34,524 nucleotides of DNA from Bordetella parapertussis (lineage in GTDB: Bacteria; Pseudomonadota; Gammaproteobacteria; Burkholderiales; SG8-41). Shown here piece by piece: positions 24,111-32,251 of the stretch; within the stretch, counting starts at the first letter, position 1; each line of letters begins with the position of its first letter. The notes beneath the pieces were generated by a model. The model was not told the DNA's origin. It ran no database searches and saw nothing but the letters and a program-made list of their open reading frames with translations. The stretch covers positions 1 to 34,524 of the forward strand of contig CAMBSS010000024.1 in assembly GCA_945870465.1 (NCBI GenBank), given 5' to 3'. Position numbers and translations under genes: made by a program.

Positions 24111-25751
24111 CTAGTAATGCGGGTCGTACATGGTCGCGTTGGCCTGCGCAAGCAGATCTGCGGGCTCTTTTACCGTGGCGATGCCGCGCCGGTGGGCAGT
24201 CTTGGCAAATCCTGCTGCGATGTGCGCCGAGACTTCGCGCACGCGGCTCAACGACGGATAGAGGCTGCCCTGCGCCAGGTCTGATTCGGTGGTGAGGCTC
24301 GCCAGCGTATGCGCCGACCCCATGAACATTTCGTCGGTGATGTGTTTGGCTTTGCTCATCACCGCGCCGAGCCCGATGCCGGGGAAAATATACGAGTTGT
24401 TACCCTGCCGCGGCACGAAAGTCTTGCCGTTCAGCGTTACCGGATCGAACGGGCTGCCGCAAGCGAACAGCGCGCGGCCGCCAGTGTGGCGGTAGGCCTC
24501 TTCCGCCGTGCACTCCGATTGCGAAGTGGGGTTCGACAGCGCAAATACGATGGGGCGTTCGTTGAGCTTCGCCATCTCTTCCAGCACTTCTTTGGTGAAC
24601 GTACCGCCCACCGCGGATACGCCTATGATCGCCGTCGGCTTTAACGCGCGCACCGCTTCGAGAAAACCCGTGACCTGCTGGTGGTCGTGCGCGTACGGCA
24701 GCTTGTGATGGACGAGGTCGGTACGCGACTTGACCACCAACCCCTTGCTGTCGAAGAGCCAGCAGCGGTTGCGCGCGGCTTTTTCGTTCAGTCCCTGCGC
24801 CACCATCGCTGTCGACACCAGATCGGCGATGCCGGTCGCCGCTTCGCCCGCGCCCAAAAACAGGACGGTCTGGTCCTGGATGTTCTGGCCGGTGATGCGT
24901 AGCGCGGAGAACATGCCGGCGAGCGCGACGGCCGCGGTGCCTTGTATGTCGTCGTTGAAGACGCAGGCGCGGTCGCGATATTTTTCCAGCAGCCGGAATG
25001 CGTTCTGATTGGCGAAGTCTTCGAACTGGATGACCACGCCCGGAAACACTTCCTGCGCGGCGGTCATGAATTCTTCCACCAGGTCGTCGTAGGCCTGGCC
25101 GCGCAGCCGGCGCTGGCGCTGGCCCATGTAAAACGGATCGACCAGCAGTTCGCCGTTGTCGGTGCCGGTGTCTATCATTACCGGCAGGCACAGCGAAGGA
25201 TGCACGCCGGCGCAAGCCGAATAGAGAGCGAGCTTGCCGACCGGGATGCCCATGCCGTTGGCGCCCAGATCACCGAGACCCAGGATGCGCTCGCCGTCGG
25301 TGACGACGATGAGTCCGGCGCGATGCGGCCAGTTGCGCAGCATTTCAGCGATGTGCCCGCGGTCGTTCGGCGTGATGAAGATGCCGCGCGGGCGCTGGAA
25401 TATCATGCCGAACTTCTGGCACGCGAGGCCGACGCCGGGCGTGTAGATGATGGGCTGCATCTCGTCGATGTGATCGATGATGACGCGGAAAAACAGCGCC
25501 TCGTTGCGGTCGTGCAGCGCATTCAACGCGATGTATTTCTCGAGCGAGTCGGGCAAACGCTGCAGCGAGCGCATGAAACGCGCAACCTGCTCCTCCTGCG
25601 TCGAAATATGCGGCGGGAACAGCCCGCGCAAGCCCAGTTCGTTGCGTTCCGCTTCGGTAAACGCGCTGCCCTTGTTCAGCAGCGGGTCGCGCAAGAGCGC
25701 CACCCCCCGCCGCTTCTCGGTTTGGGGGATATTTTTCCTGGGGGCACTCAT
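24111..25751 (-). CDS. maeA: NAD-dependent malic enzyme (oxaloacetate-decarboxylating)
   Basis: The 546-residue protein converts malate to pyruvate and CO2 with NAD(P). It is the long malic-enzyme form. It has the malate/metal segments YTPGVGLACQKFG, VVTDGERILGLGDLGANGMG and FEDFANQNAFRLLEKY, then CVFNDDIQGTAAV, and the Rossmann motif FLGAGEAATGIADL at about 320. The ATG at 25751 is chosen because AGGAG lies 5 nt upstream; a longer frame to 25889 is rejected. The upstream region is shared with the divergent membrane-protein gene. Confidence 0.96.
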   Translation of the reverse strand: MSAPRKNIPQTEKRRGVALLRDPLLNKGSAFTEAERNELGLRGLFPPHISTQEEQVARFMRSLQRLPDSLEKYIALNALHDRNEALFFRVIIDHIDEMQPIIYTPGVGLACQKFGMIFQRPRGIFITPNDRGHIAEMLRNWPHRAGLIVVTDGERILGLGDLGANGMGIPVGKLALYSACAGVHPSLCLPVMIDTGTDNGELLVDPFYMGQRQRRLRGQAYDDLVEEFMTAAQEVFPGVVIQFEDFANQNAFRLLEKYRDRACVFNDDIQGTAAVALAGMFSALRITGQNIQDQTVLFLGAGEAATGIADLVSTAMVAQGLNEKAARNRCWLFDSKGLVVKSRTDLVHHKLPYAHDHQQVTGFLEAVRALKPTAIIGVSAVGGTFTKEVLEEMAKLNERPIVFALSNPTSQSECTAEEAYRHTGGRALFACGSPFDPVTLNGKTFVPRQGNNSYIFPGIGLGAVMSKAKHITDEMFMGSAHTLASLTTESDLAQGSLYPSLSRVREVSAHIAAGFAKTAHRRGIATVKEPADLLAQANATMYDPHY

Positions 25752-25834
25752 TAAAACTCCTCTTGTATACTTGCAGGTATATGCCATTATTCCACAGTCG
25801 ATGAACCAACCGGGGGATGGCATGAAAGTTTTTT

Positions 25835-26191
25835 TTGACAACATCGCGCGCGTTCGAAGCGGCAGGCATACGTCCGGTGCCGGGCGCATTCATCGCCGGC
25901 TCGATCATCGCTTTCATTTTCATGCGCCGGCGGTCGAGGGACGCCGAATTGCCCGGCGCCGGCGGTCAGATGGGCGCAGCGATGCCGATGGACGTGTCGT
26001 TCAAAACCGGCGTGTCGCCGACTGACAGCATGTCGCTCACCGTCGACGTCACCGCCGCAGTCATGCCGCATATCCGCGCCGGCGACCAGATCGCGGCGAT
26101 CAAATTGTTGCGTGCGAGCGCGGGCGTGGACCTCAAGACCGCGCAGCAGATCGTCGACACCATCAGGGCGTCGCCGCTGGCGCGGCAGTAA
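25835..26191 (+). CDS. Membrane-anchored protein with L7/L12-like C-terminus; start uncertain
   Basis: The product has a single N-terminal membrane segment (about 16-29, PGAFIAGSIIAFIF), a hydrophilic middle and a C-terminal stretch, AGDQIAAIKLLRASAGVDLK. That stretch resembles the ribosomal L7/L12 C-terminal fold, as in several small hypothetical proteins. The only in-frame start is TTG at 25835, with no good ribosome-binding site. A well-placed ATG at 25822, after GGGGGAT, is in another frame, separated by a run of eight T. A one-base slip or sequence error there would give a start MKVFLTTSR. The Bug gene follows after 16 bp. Confidence 0.65.
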   Translation: MTTSRAFEAAGIRPVPGAFIAGSIIAFIFMRRRSRDAELPGAGGQMGAAMPMDVSFKTGVSPTDSMSLTVDVTAAVMPHIRAGDQIAAIKLLRASAGVDLKTAQQIVDTIRASPLARQ

Positions 26192-26207
26192 ACCAGGGAC
26201 ATTCACC

Positions 26208-27173
26208 ATGCGTAGCGAGATCACCGTCATAACAGCCCTTGCAGCCGTGCTGTGTGCCACCGGCACACACGCGCAAGTCGACTACCCGTCCAAACCGATC
26301 AGGATCATGATCGGTACCGCAGCCGGCGGCGGCAGCGACCTGATGGCGCGGCTCGTCGGCCAGCGCCTGACGCAAGTGTGGAATGCCGTCGTCGTGGTCG
26401 AACCGCGTCCCGGCGTCGGCGGCAATATCGCGGCCGAGTACGTGGCGAAATCGCCGCCCGACGGTTACACGTTATATGTTTGCTACGGCACGCATACCGT
26501 CAATCCGAATCTCTACAAGTTGAACTACGACGCGATCCGCGACTTCGCGGCGGTGACGCTCATCGCACGGCAATACAACGCGTTGGTGGTGCATCCGTCG
26601 ATACCGGCGCGCTCGGTGAATGAGCTGGTCGCACTGGCAAAGAAAAATCCCGGCAAGATGAACTACGCTTCTTCCGGCAGCGGCAGTCCAACCCATCTCG
26701 GCATGGAGCTGTTCAAAATCAACGCGCAAATCGATCTCACGCACATACCGTACAAAGGCGCGGCACCCGCGCGCATCGATCTCCTCGGCGGCCACGTCGA
26801 CGTGATGTTCGACGTGCTGCGCACGGCGCTGCCGTACCGCGAAGCCGGCCGCACGCGCATGCTTGCCGTCGCCAGCCAGCAACGCTCGTCTCTCGCGCCC
26901 GACCTTCCCACCATGGCGGAAGCCGGATGGAAAGGCATCGAAGTCCTCACCTGGCACGCGCTGTTGGCGCCCGCCGGCACGCCGGCGGCCATCGTCGAAC
27001 GGCTGCAGACGGAAATCCAGCGCGGCCTGCTGGCGCCCGCGTCAAAAGAAAAGATGGCCGCGGATGGCGTGGAACTGGTGGCGGGCACGCCCGGCGAGCT
27101 TGATGCATTCATGAAGGCCGATATGACCAAGTGGGGCGGCGTCATCAAGACCGCGAAAATCCGGCCGGACTAA
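26208..27173 (+). CDS. Bug/TctC-family periplasmic solute-binding protein
   Basis: The 321-residue receptor has a signal peptide ending near THAQVD (about residue 23). The core shows YPSKPIRIMIGTAAGGGSDL, PGVGGNIAAEYVAKSPPDGY and NPGKMNYASSGSGSPTHLG, then HIPYKGAAPARIDLLGGHVD. It starts at ATG 26208, 16 bp after the small membrane-protein gene. It converges with another Bug gene 91 bp downstream. The ligand cannot be predicted; organic acids or aromatic acids are usual. Confidence 0.94.
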   Translation: MRSEITVITALAAVLCATGTHAQVDYPSKPIRIMIGTAAGGGSDLMARLVGQRLTQVWNAVVVVEPRPGVGGNIAAEYVAKSPPDGYTLYVCYGTHTVNPNLYKLNYDAIRDFAAVTLIARQYNALVVHPSIPARSVNELVALAKKNPGKMNYASSGSGSPTHLGMELFKINAQIDLTHIPYKGAAPARIDLLGGHVDVMFDVLRTALPYREAGRTRMLAVASQQRSSLAPDLPTMAEAGWKGIEVLTWHALLAPAGTPAAIVERLQTEIQRGLLAPASKEKMAADGVELVAGTPGELDAFMKADMTKWGGVIKTAKIRPD

Positions 27174-27264
27174 ACAGCGCGTAAGGACTCTGCAGGCTCG
27201 CGGCGCGGCGGGTGAAATAGTTTTTATCGTTTCCGGAGGTAGCCGGGAGCCGGTTGCAGTCTTT

Positions 27265-28236
27265 TCACTGCAACGCGATGCCAGCGTCCTTCACAATCTT
27301 CGCCCACTTCAGCACTTCGGCTTTGATGAATGCCGCGAACTCCTCCGGCGTGCTCGCCACCACTTCGGAGCCCGCGGCCAGCACGCGCTCGCGCACGTCC
27401 GGCGTTTTGAGTATGGCAACGATCCGGGCGTTGAGGGTTGCAACGATCGCGCGCGGCGTGGCGGCCGGCACTACCATGCCGTACCAGACGCTGACGTCGA
27501 AGCCGGGCATGCCGGATTCCGCGATGGTCGGCACCTCCGGCAGGTCTGTAAATCGCTTGAGCGACGTCACGGCAATCGGCTTGATCGTCCCCGCCTTGAT
27601 ATGCTGCTGCACCGGGCCCAGTCCGCTGACCATCGTGACGTCGACGTGTCCACCCAATAACTGAATGAGGGCCGGCGCGCCGCCATTGAACGGAATGTCG
27701 GTCATCTGGATACCCGCCAGCGATTTCAGCGATGCGCCGGCCAGCAGCGTCGAACTGCCGGATGACGCGAAGTTGATCTTTCCCGGATTCGCCTTGGCAT
27801 AGGCCACCAGCTCCCGGAAATTCTTGGGCGGAAAGCTCGCGTGCGCCATCACGATGTACGAATATGCGGCGACCTCGGTGATGGGCGCGAAATCCTGCAC
27901 CGGGTCGTACGCGATTTTCTTGTACAGGCTCGGATTCAGCACAAGCGCGGCGCTCGTCACCACGCCGACCGTGTAGCCGTCCGGCGTTGCGCGCGCAATG
28001 GATTCGGTTCCCACCAGGCCGGCGGCGCCCGGCCGGTTTTCCACGACGACCTGCTGCCCCAATTTCTCGGACAGGCGCTGCGCGATGATGCGCGAAACGA
28101 TGTCGGAACCGCCGCCGGTCGGAAACGGGGCGATCATGCGCACGGGCTTGCTCGGGTAGTTTTGCGCAGCCGCGATGCCGCATGCGCTGCACAGCGCCAG
28201 AGCGGTGATTGCTGCCTGGTGTATTAGCGTTGTCAT
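27265..28236 (-). CDS. Bug/TctC-family periplasmic solute-binding protein
   Basis: The 323-residue receptor has a signal peptide ending near IAAAQN. Family motifs are YPSKPVRMIAPFPTGGGSD, RPGAAGLVGTESIARATPDG and NPGKINFASSGSSTLLAG. It starts 11 bp after the SDR gene on the same strand, so the two form an operon. That suggests the SDR acts on, or downstream of, the captured solute. A long alternative frame over the same region is a shadow. Confidence 0.94.
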   Translation of the reverse strand: MTTLIHQAAITALALCSACGIAAAQNYPSKPVRMIAPFPTGGGSDIVSRIIAQRLSEKLGQQVVVENRPGAAGLVGTESIARATPDGYTVGVVTSAALVLNPSLYKKIAYDPVQDFAPITEVAAYSYIVMAHASFPPKNFRELVAYAKANPGKINFASSGSSTLLAGASLKSLAGIQMTDIPFNGGAPALIQLLGGHVDVTMVSGLGPVQQHIKAGTIKPIAVTSLKRFTDLPEVPTIAESGMPGFDVSVWYGMVVPAATPRAIVATLNARIVAILKTPDVRERVLAAGSEVVASTPEEFAAFIKAEVLKWAKIVKDAGIALQ

Positions 28237-28247
28237 TTTGCTGCCTC

Positions 28248-29027
28248 TTACATCATGGATTTGCCGCCGTTGACGTCGATGATCACGCCGGTGATGAAAC
28301 TGGCGTCCCCGGACGCGAGGAAGGCGACGACACTGCCGACTTCCTCGGGCCTGCCCATGCGGCCCAGCGGTATCGGTTCAAGTATCTTGCGCTGCTTGTC
28401 CTCTGAAGCCTCCGCCATGCGCTCAGTCACTCTGCCGGTCATGATGCCGCCGGGAGCGATGGCATTCACGTTGATGCCGAACTCTCCAAGTTCGCGCGCG
28501 AGCTGGCGCGTGAAGCCGATGACGCCAGCCTTGGCGCCCGCGTAAGATACGACCGAGAAAGGGCTGATGCCGCGGCCGGCGGTCGACGAGAGATTCACGA
28601 TCTTCGCGTTCTTCTGCTTCTTGAGATGGGGCACGGCGCTGCGGCAGCACAAGTACGCGCTTTTCAGATTGAGATCGACGACGGCGTCCCAGTCTTCTTC
28701 CTTGAGATTTTCGATAGACACGGGATCGCGGCCCTTGCCGGCGTTGTTGACCAATATCGTCAGCTTGCCCAACTGCGCGACCGCAGCGGCGATGGCTGGC
28801 TCGACCTGCTTCGATTGCGTGACATCTACCCGGTAGTAAAAGCATTTGCGGCCCAGCTGGGCAACGGCTGCGGCGACTTCGCGGACAGCATCGCTCTTTT
28901 CGTCGTCGAGATCGAAAATCGCCACGTCGGCGCCGTCGCGGGCCAGCGCCAATACCGCGGCGCGTCCGATGCCGCGCACGCCCCCCGTTACGATTGCCGC
29001 GCCACCTGCCAGTCGCTGCGAAGTCAT
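28248..29027 (-). CDS. Short-chain dehydrogenase/reductase (FabG-like)
   Basis: The 259-residue protein is a classical SDR. It has the cofactor motif TGGVRGIGRAAVLALA (about 14-29), NNAG near 93, the catalytic Ser in NLSSTAG, the Tyr-Lys pair in SYAGAKAG, and the closing SFITGVIIDVNGG. Asp at the end of the second strand (IFDLDD) points to NAD(H). It starts with AAAGGA 6 nt before the ATG. It is co-transcribed with the Bug gene. The substrate is unknown. Confidence 0.94.
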   Translation of the reverse strand: MTSQRLAGGAAIVTGGVRGIGRAAVLALARDGADVAIFDLDDEKSDAVREVAAAVAQLGRKCFYYRVDVTQSKQVEPAIAAAVAQLGKLTILVNNAGKGRDPVSIENLKEEDWDAVVDLNLKSAYLCCRSAVPHLKKQKNAKIVNLSSTAGRGISPFSVVSYAGAKAGVIGFTRQLARELGEFGINVNAIAPGGIMTGRVTERMAEASEDKQRKILEPIPLGRMGRPEEVGSVVAFLASGDASFITGVIIDVNGGKSMM

Positions 29028-29180
29028 AGATTCCTTTCCGATTCGAGAACAGGCATCTTAATTGAAGTGCGCCTGCCGTGGCAGACGGTGCGGCTTCCCG
29101 TCTCTCGCGGCGGCTTTGGCGGGACAATGTTATAAAGGCAACACTACAAACTTGGGTGAATTTTGTGACCGCGGTAAATA

Positions 29181-30431
29181 TTGAGCACTAGGACACGCAT
29201 CGCGCCCGGCAACGCCGCGTTCACCGGCTACTGGGTCGCCGAAACCCTGCTCTCTCTAGGCCAGGAAATTTTCCAGGTCGCGGTCGCCTGGCAGGTTTAC
29301 GAGCTCACCGGCAGCGCGCTGAGCCTCGGCTTGATCGGGCTCGCGCAGTTCCTGCCGCAGTTTCTGCTGGCACTCCCCGCCGGCCACGTTGCGGACAATT
29401 TCGACCGCCGGCGCGTTTCCCTCCTGTGCCAGCTCGTCAAGTTCGGGTCGGTGGCGCTGATTGCAGCGGGCAGCTATACAGGTGCAGTCCCGGTCGCGAT
29501 GCTCTACGCCTGCACCTTCGCGTTTGGCGTTGCAAATGCTTTTCAGTCGCCTGCCCTACGCGCGCTGATGCCGACGCTGGTCGAGCGCAGCGAATTCGCT
29601 CAATGCATCGCATGGACGGCAGGCGTGAAGAAAGCCGCCACCATCGCCGGCCCCGCGCTGGGCGGACTGATTTACCTGCTGGGCGCGGTTGCTGCATACG
29701 GGGCAGGCGCGCTGTGCTTTCTCGGCGCCGGTATTCTGCTGGCGCGCATACGCCTCGCGCAAAGCGCCGTGCCGACGCGCGAGCCGATGACGATGGAGTC
29801 GCTGTTCGGCGGCATCGCTTTTATCCGCAAGCGGCCGGTGATCCTCGGTGCGATGTCGATCGATCTGTTCGCCGTGCTGTTGGGCGGCGCGACTGCGATG
29901 CTGCCGATTTACGCACGCGACATACTCGAAGTCGGTCCGGCCGGCCTCGGCCTGCTGCGCGCCGCACCTGCGATTGGTGCGGTGGTGGTTTCACTCATGC
30001 TCATACGCATCACGCTCGACCATCGCGTTGGCCGCGTCCTGTTTGCCTCGATAGCGGTGTTCGGCGCCGCCACCGTAGTGTTCGGCCTGTCGCATTCCTT
30101 CGCGCTGTCGTTCGCCGCCCTCGTCGTGCTCGGCGGCTCCGACATGGTGAGCATGGTGATCCGCCAGTCGCTGGTGCAGTTGCAGACGCCCGAAGGCATG
30201 CGCGGCCGCGTCGGCTCGGTGCATTCGATCTTTACCGGCTCCGCGAACCAGCTTGGCCAGTTCGAGTCGGGCGTAGTCGCGGCCTGGCTCGGCGCCGTGG
30301 CGTCGGTTGTCACGGGTGGACTGGGCACGCTATTGGTCGTCGCGCTGTGGATTCGCTGGTTTCCGGAATTGTGGAACGTCGATCGTCTCGCCGCGCCGGA
30401 CGACAAAGACGAATCATCCGGTCCGCGCTAG
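29181..30431 (+). CDS. MFS transporter, EntS/MFS_3-like exporter
   Basis: The 416-residue protein has about 12 hydrophobic segments. It shows the MFS A-like motif in GHVADNFDRRRVSLL (about 73-87) and the MFS_3 segments FGVANAFQSPALRALMPTLV and FTGSANQLGQFESGVVA. EntS-like proteins export siderophores or small molecules, but the substrate here is unknown. The only start is TTG at 29181, because a TAA lies two codons upstream in frame; the ribosome-binding site is weak. It is divergent from the SDR operon and followed by slyX. Confidence 0.9.
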   Translation: MSTRTRIAPGNAAFTGYWVAETLLSLGQEIFQVAVAWQVYELTGSALSLGLIGLAQFLPQFLLALPAGHVADNFDRRRVSLLCQLVKFGSVALIAAGSYTGAVPVAMLYACTFAFGVANAFQSPALRALMPTLVERSEFAQCIAWTAGVKKAATIAGPALGGLIYLLGAVAAYGAGALCFLGAGILLARIRLAQSAVPTREPMTMESLFGGIAFIRKRPVILGAMSIDLFAVLLGGATAMLPIYARDILEVGPAGLGLLRAAPAIGAVVVSLMLIRITLDHRVGRVLFASIAVFGAATVVFGLSHSFALSFAALVVLGGSDMVSMVIRQSLVQLQTPEGMRGRVGSVHSIFTGSANQLGQFESGVVAAWLGAVASVVTGGLGTLLVVALWIRWFPELWNVDRLAAPDDKDESSGPR

Positions 30432-30470
30432 TCTAAACTCGCGTTCAACCGAATCCCCTGTGGAGCCGCC

Positions 30471-30668
30471 GTGGAATCCCGCCTCGAAGAAATAGAAGCC
30501 AAGCTGAGCCTGGCTGAAGACATGCTCGAAGAACTGAACAAGACCGTTTATCGCCAGCAGTCGCAGATCGAACAGTTGCAGCGTGAACTGGCGGCGCTGC
30601 GCGATCAGGCAAACTCGGCGTCCGCCGATCCGCAGGATCCGCGCGAGGAAATCCCGCCGCACTACTAG
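30471..30668 (+). CDS. slyX: SlyX family protein
   Basis: The 65-residue protein is a short coiled coil: SRLEEIEAKLSLAEDMLEEL, then NKTVYRQQSQIEQLQRELA, ending in the conserved PHY. The start is GTG at 30471 with GGAG upstream. Function is unknown in the family. It ends 15 bp before the first copy of the palindromic repeat. Confidence 0.93.
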   Translation: MESRLEEIEAKLSLAEDMLEELNKTVYRQQSQIEQLQRELAALRDQANSASADPQDPREEIPPHY

Positions 30669-30683
30669 CTGCTGTCTCTCAAT

Positions 30684-30797
30684 CAATTTGGAACCGCCGA
30701 TGAACGCAGATAATCTGAGAGGGCTTGTCATCGGTTCCAAGTCAGGTCTGGAATTATATCGGCGTTAATCGGCGTTCATCGGCGGTTGCTTGTCCGA
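30684..30797. repeat. Palindromic repeat, copy 1
   Basis: This 114-bp unit begins CAATTTGGAACCGCCGAT and ends ATCGGCGGTTGCTTGTCCGA. Its ends are inverted: AACCGCCGATGAACGC pairs with GCGTTCATCGGCGGTT, a perfect 16-bp match. The right arm is three 10-bp steps of ATCGGCG. It lies between slyX and the dehalogenase. Three further copies follow that gene in the same orientation. Confidence 0.9.
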
Positions 30798-30890
30798 CTG
30801 CACAGTTTGGACTGCTTGACTGCAATGCCGCGGTAAAGGTAGCTTCGACGGTTCACAAATCCAATCGGATTTTTCTGCCAGGAGTTCACA

Positions 30891-31775
30891 GTGTACGAAG
30901 GCTTCAAAAAGTTCGACATCCAGACCAGCGACCCGCAAGTCAAAATCCACGGCGTCATCGGCGGCAACGGCCCGCCCCTGCTGCTTTTGCACGGCAACCC
31001 ACTCACGCACGTGCACTGGCATATCGTCGCGCCGCTGCTGGCGAAGGATTACACCGTGGTGGCCACCGATCTGCGCGGCTACGGCGACAGCGGCAAGCCG
31101 CGCGGCCTGCCCGACCACAGCAATTACACCTACCGCCGCATGGGCGAAGACCAGTTCGACGTGATGAGCCATCTCGGCTTCGACAAGTTCTACCTGGGCG
31201 GCCACGACCGCGGCGGGCGCGTCGCCTACCGCATGGCGCTCGACAAGCCCGAGCGCGTGCTGAAGCTTGCGACTTTCGACATCATTCCCACGCACTACAT
31301 CCTCACCCACATCACGCGCGAGTGGGCGGTCAACTCCTATCACTGGTTCTTCATGGCGCAGCCTTACGACATTCCGGAGAAATTCTTCGAGGGCAAGGAG
31401 CGCTACTACATCGACAAGAAACTCACCGCCATGGGCATCGGCAAGGGCGGCTTCACCGAGGAGACGCTCGCCGAATACCGGCGCTGCTGCACCGCGGAGA
31501 ACCTGCACGCGGTGTGCGAGGACTACCGCGCCGGCGCGACGCTCGACTTCGAGATGGACGAGGCGGACCTCAAGGCAGGGCGCAAGATCCAGTGCCCGAC
31601 GCTCGTCACCTGGGGCGCGAAAAGCCACACCGACAAATGGTTCGACGCGCGCGCCGCGTGGCCGATTTACGCGGCGAACATCAAGAAGTTCGTTCCACTG
31701 CCGTGCGGGCACTATCCGGCGGAACAGGTACCGGACTTGGTCTACATCGAGTTGAGTGCGTTTTTAAAAGCCTGA
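30891..31775 (+). CDS. Fluoroacetate/haloacetate dehalogenase-type alpha/beta hydrolase
   Basis: The 294-residue protein matches the FAcD family, which hydrolyses the carbon-halogen bond of haloacetates. The nucleophile is D106 in GGHDRGGR, with carboxylate-binding R107 and R110. The acid is D130 and the base is H274 in CGHYP. The halide-pocket candidates are H151, W152 and Y212. The spacing parallels D110/R111/R114/D134/H155/W156/Y219 of the Rhodopseudomonas enzyme, as I recall it. The oxyanion motif is HGNP where HGFP is usual. The GTG start at 30891 follows AGGAG. Repeats flank it on both sides. Activity on fluoroacetate is inferred. Confidence 0.85.
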   Translation: MYEGFKKFDIQTSDPQVKIHGVIGGNGPPLLLLHGNPLTHVHWHIVAPLLAKDYTVVATDLRGYGDSGKPRGLPDHSNYTYRRMGEDQFDVMSHLGFDKFYLGGHDRGGRVAYRMALDKPERVLKLATFDIIPTHYILTHITREWAVNSYHWFFMAQPYDIPEKFFEGKERYYIDKKLTAMGIGKGGFTEETLAEYRRCCTAENLHAVCEDYRAGATLDFEMDEADLKAGRKIQCPTLVTWGAKSHTDKWFDARAAWPIYAANIKKFVPLPCGHYPAEQVPDLVYIELSAFLKA

Positions 31776-31789
31776 AGCGATTTTAAAAA

Positions 31790-31952
31790 CAATTTGGAAC
31801 CGCCGATAAACGCGGTGAACGCAGATAAACTCAAGAGAGTTGAAGTTGGTTCCAGGTCAGGTCAGAATTTATATCGGCGTTAATCGGCGTCCATCGACGG
31901 TTGCTTGTCGGTGTCGTGTTTTAGAGTTGGCTTTAGAAGCGGCTCTCAAAAT
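31790..31952. repeat. Palindromic repeat, copy 2 (with tail)
   Basis: This is a 163-bp unit of the same repeat, 14 bp after the dehalogenase stop. It has an extra partial GCGGTGAACGC in the left arm. It carries a 42-bp tail ending GCGGCTCTCAAAAT, which is identical in copy 3. Confidence 0.9.
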
Positions 31953-32116
31953 CAATTTGGAACCGCCGATGAGCGCAGATGAACGCAGATAAACTCAAGA
32001 GAGTTGAAGTCGGTTCCAGGTCAGGTCTGGATTTATATCGGCGTTAATCGGCGTCCATCGGCGGTTGCTTGTCGGTGTCGTGTTTTAGAGTTGGCTTTAG
32101 AAGCGGCTCTCAAAAT
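31953..32116. repeat. Palindromic repeat, copy 3 (with tail)
   Basis: This is a 164-bp unit directly following copy 2 and almost identical to it, including the tail. The arms AACCGCCGAT (31961-31970) and ATCGGCGGTT (32057-32066) are perfect inverted repeats. Confidence 0.92.
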
Positions 32117-32230
32117 CAATTTGGAACCGCCGATGGACGCAGATAAGCTCAAGGGATTCCGCGTCGGTTCCAGATCAGGTCTGGATTTATATCGGCGTTA
32201 ATCAGCATCCATCGGCGGTTGCTTGTCCGA
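32117..32230. repeat. Palindromic repeat, copy 4
   Basis: This 114-bp unit has the same length and the same GCTTGTCCGA end as copy 1. Its tail then diverges and runs into the 3' end of the selenoprotein gene (stop at 32252-32254). A 65-residue ORF spanning copies 3 and 4 is only a translation of the repeat. Confidence 0.9.
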
Positions 32231-32251
32231 GTTGTGCTTTTGAGATGCCTT

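Noticed and set aside
25835..25840. TTGACA as a -35 promoter box
   Set aside because: No -10 element lies at a suitable distance downstream, and the bases form the start of the small membrane-protein frame.
30725..31786. 353-residue plus-strand ORF over the dehalogenase
   Set aside because: It is out of frame with the clear alpha/beta hydrolase and is Arg/Pro/His-rich, as expected of a shadow.
32004..32201. 65-residue ORF on the plus strand
   Set aside because: It spans copies 3 and 4 of the palindromic repeat and only translates the repeat.
31790..32230. CRISPR array
   Set aside because: The units are about 164 bp and conserved almost throughout. There are no short repeats with unique spacers and no cas genes.
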